DNA from: Edolisoma coerulescens
Lineage: Eukaryota; Chordata; Aves; Passeriformes; Campephagidae
Assembly: GCA_013397115.1 (NCBI GenBank)
Contig: VWZW01004397.1
Location: forward strand, 500,389 to 564,388
Length of the DNA: 64,000 nt
Direction: 5' to 3'
The stretch's first letter is position 1, and each line of letters begins with the position of its first letter. Under the pieces are notes generated by a model. That model did not search any database. It was not told the origin of the DNA and was given only the letters and a program-made list of their open reading frames with translations. The position numbers were made by a program, and so were the translations under genes. Of the stretch, positions 57,100 through 64,000 are shown one piece after another.

Positions 57100-57480
57100 A
57101 TACAGCTTTAACTTACTTGAATATGTGGGAAAAGATGGATTACAAGCAGGCAGCTCAAGCCAGAATGTTATTAATTGGTTAATGGCTGTTTTATAGAAGT
57201 ATTTTCCCATGGATCACAGCCTGTTAGAGGAATAAAATTAGATAACTACTCCTCTAGTGCACAGGATAAAGGCCTAAGAATTCAATCTTACGGGCTTTGT
57301 TTCTAATTCTTTCAACATGTCTTTTTATTGGGGTGATTTTAATACCTGCATGCTCAGCTTTCTATTCTGAGACGTGTGTTCCCCTCCTCGGTTATCTCAG
57401 GGCTGAGTTAGGAGCCCTAATTGCCTCCTGTTATGTTGACAAACATCGGGCCAATGTTTTCACGCCGAAATGGCAGCGCA
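57100..57480. promoter_or_regulatory. Candidate cis-regulatory patch
   Basis: ATGTTATTAATTGGTTAATGGC, ATAAAATTAGATAAC, TTTTTATTGGGGTGATTTTAATACC and GAGCCCTAATTGCC, then CATCGGGCCAATG. TTAATTGGTTAATGG holds two TAAT-type cores (one HNF1-like: GTTAATnATTAAC half sites). Unique sequence. Confidence 0.3.
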
Positions 57481-58679
57481 CAAGTGCCTTGCTCAGCTCC
57501 TGGCCACTGCCAGGGGTGGCTTTGAGCCACCCTCCGAGGAGCCCTGAAATGCAAAGAACAACAGAGCTTTGGAGAGAGCTGCTTGGGGAGCTCTGTTTGA
57601 TTTGCTCTGGGCGAAGCAGAAATCCCTTTATTAGACCCTGCAGGCCAAGGGAGCTGGAGGAATGGTCAGTGCCAGCCCGTGGGCTCCCAGCAGGGTGAAC
57701 ACATCCCTGGCACTTGTTCTGGAGCCCCTCTGATTCCCCAGGACAGTGCTCAGGGTGCAGATGCATCCTAGGACAACCCTGTGCCAACCTGCAGTGAGAA
57801 AAACTCCTAAGAAATCTGGTTTTTAACTGATTCCCTGTCCCAGCTTTCTCAGCATGGCTGGCTCCATGAAAACCCACACGCTCAGCCCCAGTTCCCAAGG
57901 GGTGGCACTGAGGGTACTTAATCCCATCCCTGGCTCAGTTCAGACCTTCAGCTACTTAAACTCGCTCTGGTTTCACCCTGTGCTGACCTGAGCCAGCCCA
58001 GGACCACTTCAAAGCCACTTTTCTCATGGTTTCACCCCCATCCCAGGCTGCTCTGTGACCTGAACCCCACACAGAGCCCCTCTGGAGCAGGGCTGTGGGT
58101 TGGATGCATCCAGCACATGTTGGATTGCTCGATGTTCTACTGATCCAGAGGGGTGAGCGGCTTTTCTGAGCTGTTCCTCAGTGCCAGGATCTCTCTCCTC
58201 ATTTGCCTGTGAATATCCACAGCACTGAGGTGTGCTGAGGAGAACAAGTCCAAACGAAGGCGGCCACTCTTGCTGCAGACTCAAGCTCCCTCTGCTGAGG
58301 AAAACCAGAATTTAACCTGGTTGAGGCGGACTTGCCTCGTTTCAGTGTCAGATTAAGTGACAACGTAAAGCCCTTAATGATCTTCAAGGCACAGGAGGAA
58401 GGAGAGAGATCCCCTTGTAAAAATGCAGTTCAATTAAATCTCCCCACGCCCTCGCAGTCTGGCTGCTGTGGGCTGTGGGGTTTGGGGCTGTAAGTGTAGA
58501 ACACCACAAGTCCTTTTCTGTCTAATCCTAATGACGAGGGGCTGTGCTCATCATCTGCAAAATCACCCATTCAAGAGGACAAGTGGCAAGTCACACACGG
58601 ATTGCTGTCATATGGGATAAAGCACAGCCTAAATATTTACAAGGCTCTGCTCTCTTTCAAGAAACCACATGTACTTACA
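57481..58679. other. Non-coding unique DNA
   Basis: GC-richer DNA with opposed frames 57297-57698 plus and 57431-57898 minus. No recognised motif in either. No repeat. Confidence 0.5.
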
Positions 58680-59085
58680 GATGTTACTGAAGGCAAAATT
58701 CAGCCAATAATATCTCATCCTTATATTAGACCATTAAAATGCTGTGGCTGAAGCTGTTTCCTCACTGAGTTAATGTGTCCTGATGTACTTATCCTGCGTA
58801 TTTCATCTGCTGCGGGGTGTAGAAATGGGATCAGAGATTTATACTTCAATAGCTGCGGGTTATTGTGGGCATTTCAGGCAGAATTCATTTGTCCTATCAT
58901 AAATATCTGAGAGTGAGACATTAAAGCTGAACTATTCTCCCTTTGGAGAGGGAGATACCCACAAAAGAAGCTCTGTTTAATATTGCAAAAATGCCTTTTA
59001 TTTGTGATTAATAGGATATTGAGGCAGACACAATTGATCAGGCAGTTTAAATATTAGCCTGCTTGGGAATTTGAAATAGGTCAGA
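58680..59085. promoter_or_regulatory. Candidate regulatory tract of about 400 bp
   Basis: No open frame of 60 codons lies in the tract. Words include GCCAATAATATC, GACCATTAAAATGC, GAGTTAATGTG, ATCATAAATATC, TTTAATATTGC, GTGATTAATAGG, ACACAATTGATC and TTTAAATATTAGC. ATTTTTGCAATATTAA-type symmetry occurs around 58979-58990. No repeat is seen. Confidence 0.33.
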
Positions 59086-60756
59086 GCAGCTGCTTCTGTT
59101 ATATGATGTTCTTACCTGACAGCCAGGGTCTTCCTAAGAAAGGAATATCAAAGGTATCTATAAAGGCACTGGAGATACTCCCGGCTCTCCTGTAATTTTC
59201 AGCACCCCCTGTCTAATTATTTATGATGTTTGACTTCTGGGTTTCAGTTCTTCAGAGGAATCAGACCTCCAAAAAGATGGAACCTGGAAACAGATGTTTG
59301 CACTTCTCTTTTCGTCCCGTGCTGGTTTCTAGTGAATAATGGATTAGAGATTAGGAAATGTCTTTTCTTTGATTGTACTTCAAGTGTATCCAGGATGGTT
59401 TGGATGGTGGCAAAAGGGCTCTGAGAATCTTTCCATCTTTGTAACCATGACAGTAATTTTATTTTTCTGATTGCTGGCTGCTTTTGCTGTATAATTTGCA
59501 CTTTACAGCTTCAAGGTGTGATTTCCCCTGCCTGCATGATGTGTGAAAATAAAGCAGCATCTCCACTGCCAGGGGGACATGTGAGGGTGCTCTGGGTGTG
59601 AATGGAAAGAGAGACACCTCTCAGAAATAACTCAGCAGAGGAGAAAATGCTCCATGCACTGACTCCAAATGCACAAGTTGTACCTCTCTTTCAGCATGAA
59701 GTTATTCTTTTGCACTCCTGATTTGGTTTGAAAATAAATAAACATTCCAAATTAACTTGGGGTGTAAGATGCAGTAAGATATTTCCACTGATTTGCAAAG
59801 GGCTGGCATTTGGTCTCAATTAAATTCCCCCAAACTCAGCTGCTGCTGTCTCATGGCACATAACCTGATCTAGATCTAGTCCCTCTGCATGAGAGATTAA
59901 TTTTTTTTCTGTCGGGGTGCCTGTGGGGAAACCCAAGTCATGTGCTCCAGAAAGAGAAGCCTTAAAAGCTCCTACCTGCTGTTGGCCTAGTTCTTAACTC
60001 CACGAGTCTTTCTCCTTTCTTAAGAGCATCAAAAGCCTCTGGATGTAATTAAACCCTGTGTTTCAGTTATGTTCATCCAGCACCACATCACAAACAATGC
60101 AAAGGGATTAAGGAATCTCATAGCAACAATAAATCCACCCTTGTTCAGCAAGGAGTTTACCAGATGGGGCAACTTTCCTTGCAGTGTTGTACAAATTGTT
60201 CTGATTGAGTAGAAAAACCACAGGTGTCTTTGTGTGGGGGCCACAGAAAATTGAATTAGGTTGAAAGGATCAGAGGAATGTTTTATTTTTTCCTTGGATC
60301 TACCAGGTCCATGTCATTTCTGTGTGAGGTAATCATGGAGAGCTTAGTGGTGAGAAAAAACAGGAATTTTGACTACACAAAGGCCAGTGGAGACTTTTCT
60401 TTTGGATCTTGAGTAATTTAACTGTGTTCTAGAGCACCAAAACTGTGAGCATCCAAAGGGACAAAAGTCATGTACTTAAACAGAATTCTCCAATGGACAG
60501 TCCATTCCCTGGGGTTTTGCCACGATGCAGGGGAGGAGCAAAGACCAGAAAAGAGCTGAGAACACTGGACATTAGAAAAAGATGCAGCAGCAACAGCCAA
60601 GGGAGAGGGCAAGGATCATTGTGGAGAAGCACTCAGTGGTTTGTGTTCTTCAGCTTTTATGGGGTTTTCATGTGCATCTTGCTTTTATCACTAAACTGGG
60701 CCATCACAATGCCCTTTCTTTCACTTGGCCCCCAAAACTGTTGCCCAATGTTGTGG
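59086..60756. other. Non-coding unique DNA
   Basis: No gene or repeat. 59710-59760 and 59810-59840 are AT-rich (AAATAAATAAACATTCC, CAATTAAATTCCC). Adjacent ATCTAGATCTAG at about 59869-59878 is palindromic. The 60445-60768 plus frame has a hydrophobic stretch but no recognised family. Confidence 0.5.
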
Positions 60757-60820
60757 CCAAAGGGATAATATTAAAGATCCAAAGGGATAATATTAAATAT
60801 CCAAAGGGATAACATTAAAA
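60757..60820 (+). repeat. 22-bp tandem repeat, three copies
   Basis: Units at 60757-60778, 60779-60800 and 60801-60820 share CCAAAGGGATAAtATTAAAnAT. The third has C for T and is two bases short. CCAAAGGG also resembles a nuclear-receptor-like or TCF-like word, but the tandem structure is the main point. Confidence 0.93.
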
Positions 60821-61637
60821 AAGGACTTGACACATCACCAGCTCAGGTTAATGCCTTGTTTTATTTTTCTTGGCACTGGGCCTACATGTGGATTTGCATC
60901 TGGATCAGCCTCCGTGTGAGCTGTCAGTCCTGCAGGCCCCCTGGGAGCCACAGTCTGGATCAACCTGCCCAGGGAGGTGCTGCTCTCCGAGCTGGATGAG
61001 TGCCTGACTCCCTCTGATCGCTCCAGTGAGTCAGGGTCACCCTTGGCTTGGCCCTGGGTCCAAGGGCCGTGCCTCGGTCTTGCTTAAGCCTCGCCTGCTC
61101 CTTGCCTGGCACACAGCACTTGTAGGGTTCCTGAGCATCACTCTGGTTTCCAGTCTCCTCATTCTCTTCCCTTTTAGACGGGAAAAGTCTTTGCCTCCCA
61201 TTCCTGATCTCTGTTTTCCCCCATCACTCTGTCTCCCTCCTCCAGGCTGACCCCAGCCTTAGCTCTAACCACTGACCACAGGTGTCCAGCCCCTCTGAAG
61301 GTCCTGTAATAAAAAAGGATAAGGAACTGCACGAAGATCTCTCCACCAATGAGTAAAGTCTTCTGAAAATATTCCTCTCAGGATGTGTGAACATCTCTTT
61401 TCCTGCAGATGGTGCTTCCCACAGGATTGGACACCAGATTCCAGCTCGTTCCACAGCTTCAAGGTCCCTGGGAGTTTTCTTTCAGAGCATTCTAAAAGTA
61501 AAGAGCGAGCAGAATTATGTCCCTGGATATGCAAAAGAATCTCTGAAGATAAGGATAGGTGTGGATTTATAGGAAAGAGGGTCAGAGAGCCCCACCATTC
61601 CCACTGAAGCTGCACCCAGGCCTGGAGACGAACACAG
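60821..61637. other. Non-coding unique DNA
   Basis: Plus frames 61026-61250, 61383-61607 and minus frames 61224-61454, 61265-61615 overlap, without recognised motifs. No repeat is recognised. Confidence 0.5.
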
Positions 61638-61666
61638 CCCCCCCCCCCNNNNNNNNNNNNNNCCCC
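61638..61666. other. Assembly gap inside poly-C
   Basis: Eleven C (61638-61648), fourteen N (61649-61662), then four C. The true length of the homopolymer or GC-rich insert is unknown. On the minus strand this would be a long poly-G. Confidence 0.97.
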
Positions 61667-61857
61667 AAACTGGCTGACATGTCATTGATATTCAATTATT
61701 AAATTATTTAAAGTATTCAGTTCGGCCCATTTCTCTTGCTCCTGCTGAGCAGAGACTTCTCCACCAGCCCCACACCATTTCCTCGTGACCCATTAAAAGC
61801 CTGGTGCTCAGAACCAGCGTTTTGCTGACGACTCTGCAGTCACTGGGGCACTAATTA
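61667..61857. other. Short AT-rich and mixed non-coding DNA
   Basis: Begins with ATTGATATTCAATTATTAAATTATTTAAAG, a homeodomain-rich AT run at 61684-61713, then normal sequence. No repeat or gene. Confidence 0.45.
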
Positions 61858-61877
61858 CCCCCCTCCCCTCCCCTCCC
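61858..61877 (-). other. Potential G-quadruplex motif (minus strand)
   Basis: The plus strand is C6-T-C4-T-C4-T-C3. On the minus strand: G3-A-G4-A-G4-A-G6, four tracts with single-base loops, the strongest such pattern in the window. It lies about 200 bases from the poly-C assembly gap. Confidence 0.85.
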
Positions 61878-62662
61878 AGCGTTTGATGTCATGAAACTCA
61901 CAGGAGCATCATTACTTTGAGGATTAACACATCCGGAGGAGCTCCCCTCCCTCTGGGGATGTACCTGGGGAGGGTGAGCCCCAAGCTCGCAGCCTCTGGA
62001 GGAAGCAGGAGCCCCCCACGAGCAGCTCTAGCCCTTGTTTGGGGCAAAAAGGGTCGGGGGCAGCTGAAGCTGTATTTAGGAGCAATTTTAGGCCCAGCTG
62101 AATGCTTTTATTATAAATTCAGCATTTTCCTCAGCTGAACCTTTGTGTCCTCTTGGTCTCTTTTGGGATTGTTTTTCCCCTGCCCTGTTTTCCTCACTGT
62201 TACATTCATCTGGACCATCCTACAAACTGTCCCTCTTGCTCTTTGCCCCTGGTCCCCACAGAAAAGCTTCATTTTGCGACCCCACAGCAGAGTAGGAGCT
62301 ATTTTGGAGCACACAACATGCAAAGGAAAATACTTCCACCTCAAATCCGTGCGGAACTTTTGCCCATCTGGAAAATCAAAGAGATTGTGAGTGCACCAGT
62401 GCAAGGATAGGGAGAAAATCAAAAGCTAGGCCTAAATCCACTTTCCAGAAAAACCCCAAAAATAAGCAGTCAGGTTGACTCCCATTGTACTAAATTGTGG
62501 TGACATTGGTGGCTTGTGTGCAATAGGGGCAGGCCAGGCTAAAGTTATCTCAGATATCCTGAGAGATTCTGCTGCAGGTTGGGTGAATTTGGCTGTGTGA
62601 TCTTTCCAGACTCAACAGGTTTTCTTTCCTGACCATTAAATCCATGCTGGAAAAAAGAAAAC
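61878..62662. other. Non-coding unique DNA
   Basis: Opposed frames 62111-62422 minus and 62145-62410 plus, none recognised. No interspersed repeat. Confidence 0.5.
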
Positions 62663-62691
62663 TAATATAAATAAATATAAATATAAATATG
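62663..62691 (+). repeat. TAAATA-type microsatellite
   Basis: TAATATAAATAAATATAAATATAAATATG: short ATAAAT/TAAATA repeats with two interruptions. Confidence 0.85.
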
Positions 62692-63554
62692 AAACCTGAA
62701 TATTCTGTGGCCACTCATGCAAGTACAATCTGTGTGGAGTTGTATCAACCCTTGTCTTACAGATCCATATCCCATCTGCAGATGATTCCCACACTTCTGT
62801 CACGGCTGGGACAAGGACCAGAAAAGAGATTGAAGTTTGAGCACACACTGGCAGAGCGTTGATGAAACACAATTTGTTTCACCCCCACCCCTCCATCTGT
62901 TTTGCAGACTACAGGGAATAATTAGAAGATAATCTCCCTCAATTCCACAATATATAAAGCAATAAAACAGATGCCAGGACTGAACGATGGCTGGAGCCAA
63001 GTTACACCACCTAATCTCTTTCAAAAGCTGTGATTTTGCTCGAATGTTGCAAAACCAGGGAGATTATGCTTAGGATGCAAGGCAGGAGACTGGGACAAAG
63101 GAGCCCTATCAGCTTTCTCCATGTACATTTGGAAGGAACTGGAAGCTTGGCTTTCAAATGGCAACTTGGGAACTGATCAGCTGGGGACATGGTAATCTTC
63201 AGCATAATTAGCACACTTCTGACATTTTTAATTAGCACGTTTCTGCAGGACTTTTACTCCAGTGTTTTCACAAAAGCTGCGGGGTTTAGGCCCAACAGGA
63301 ACCCAAGGAGGGGGAAGGATTTGCCTGAAGTCAATAAAAAGCATCTGGTGCTGAGTGTGTTCCTTCTCTTCTGGACCACTGCTTTCCTGGCATGTGAGGC
63401 ACCAACTGGCTGTGGGTGTAACTTGTCTGTCCGGATAATTGTTTGATAATAAATAACAGATCAAAGGGAGGTATTCCTCTGGATGCTCAGAGTCTCTGTG
63501 AGGGCATTAGTGGCAGGAGGTAAACTCAGAGAGGGTACAACCAGTTGCAATATT
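62692..63554. other. Non-coding unique DNA
   Basis: No gene is recognised. 63189-63245 has CATAATTAGC, TTTTTAATTAGCACG (homeodomain-like). Frames 63189-63446 plus and 63228-63464 minus oppose each other. Confidence 0.5.
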
Positions 63555-63600
63555 AAAAAACAACCAACCAAAAAAAAAAACCAAACCCAAAATAAACCCT
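63555..63600 (+). repeat. A-rich CCAA-type low-complexity tract
   Basis: AAAAAACAACCAACCAAAAAAAAAACC followed by AAACCCAAAATAAACCC. Low-complexity. Confidence 0.8.
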
Positions 63601-63759
63601 CAGAAGGTGACAGGCTGAGAAAACAGGATTTATGCAGGCAATCCACATTCAAATGCAATTTTATCTTCTGCAGTGCTGTGGAGGTGGTGAGATTGCCCAG
63701 CTCTGCTAATAGGGCTTGCATGACATCTTACACACTTAGAGTCTACTCCTTAGGCAGCG
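63601..63759. other. Short non-coding DNA
   Basis: Unique sequence with no feature. Precedes a regulatory-looking patch. Confidence 0.5.
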
Positions 63760-63900
63760 CTGCATAATAAGTGTCTAATTATTATTATGATTACACTTGG
63801 CATTTTTAATAACAGCAGTAATTGGGTGATGTTGACGGCCTCATTTTAGGATTCTGGATTTGGCCTGGAGCTGCAGTCATTAAGGGCTGGCTGAGGGAAG
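63760..63900. promoter_or_regulatory. Candidate cis-regulatory patch at right edge
   Basis: GCATAATAAGTG, CTAATTATTATTATGATTAC, TTTTTAATAACAGCAGTAATTGGG and CAGTCATTAAGGGC lie within 140 bases. Five TAAT-type cores in a row and no repeat signature apart from a short ATT run. Confidence 0.3.
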
Positions 63901-64000
63901 AATAACGTATCACGAGATGCGTTTCAGGTCCCACGTCCCTGCCAGGCTGCAGGGGGAATGCTGATGCTGTCCTCAGTGCTGGGAGGGGTCTGTGCCTCCT
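63901..64000. other. Non-coding DNA, right edge
   Basis: GC-rich unique sequence running to the window end. Nothing recognised. Confidence 0.5.

Noticed and set aside
1..64000. CRISPR array, operons, bacterial ribosome sites, phage or plasmid genes
   Set aside because: No regularly spaced repeats, no dense coding and avian CR1 elements throughout; this is vertebrate nuclear DNA.
1..64000. tRNA or rRNA genes
   Set aside because: No sequence with both A-box and B-box in tRNA spacing and a foldable acceptor stem was found by eye, and no rRNA motif.

Overview
The window reads as nuclear DNA from a bird, most likely a songbird. The evidence is seven 5'-truncated CR1 LINE pieces, each ending in the avian CR1 3' end with its ATTCTRTG-type tail. 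Some resemble subfamilies common in passerines. No other interspersed repeat family is abundant. There is no operon layout, no dense coding and no bacterial signal. The ORFs are short, overlap on both strands and often open at non-ATG codons, as expected of non-coding vertebrate DNA. I found no protein-coding gene, tRNA, rRNA, CRISPR array or intact mobile element that I can defend. The best reading is a stretch of intergenic or deep intronic DNA.

Layout. 1-9 kb is unique sequence with two regulatory-looking patches (about 360-720 and 1587-1745), a 21-bp tandem repeat (6119-6179) and a possible G-quadruplex (8167-8182). 9-28 kb holds CR1 copies at 9299, 16058 and 28106, an old MIR-like SINE near 21.02 kb, a second G-quadruplex at 22.63 kb, poly-A and poly-T tracts, and several AT-rich, homeodomain-motif-rich patches (11.96, 15.1, 16.9, 20.4, 22.9, 25.5 kb). 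28-43 kb holds the longest CR1 (36561-37097), a further CR1 (42485), a GAAA-type purine tract (33341-33420), a protein-like open frame at 33766-34078 flanked by splice-like sites, a TCF/LEF-like hairpin (38824-38856) and a small CpG cluster (42098-42211). 43-54 kb has two plus-strand CR1 pieces (46831, 52841). 54-64 kb is the most regulatory-looking part: AT-rich patches at 54.5, 56.0, 56.8 (POU octamer cluster), 57.1, 58.7 and 63.8 kb, plus a 16-bp perfect duplication, a 22-bp tandem repeat, a 14-N assembly gap inside poly-C and a strong minus-strand G-quadruplex motif.

Because no gene is visible, nothing can be said about genes working together. The recurrent AT-rich islands with TAAT, POU, TCF and C/EBP-like words between poorer, more GC-rich stretches are what one expects near a developmental regulator gene. 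That is inference from composition and motif content; only cross-species alignment can establish conservation. I did not find a new biological system. The items most worth checking are the candidate exon at 33.8 kb, the POU cluster at 56.8 kb, the 15-17 kb regulatory-looking tract and the three minus-strand G-quadruplex motifs.
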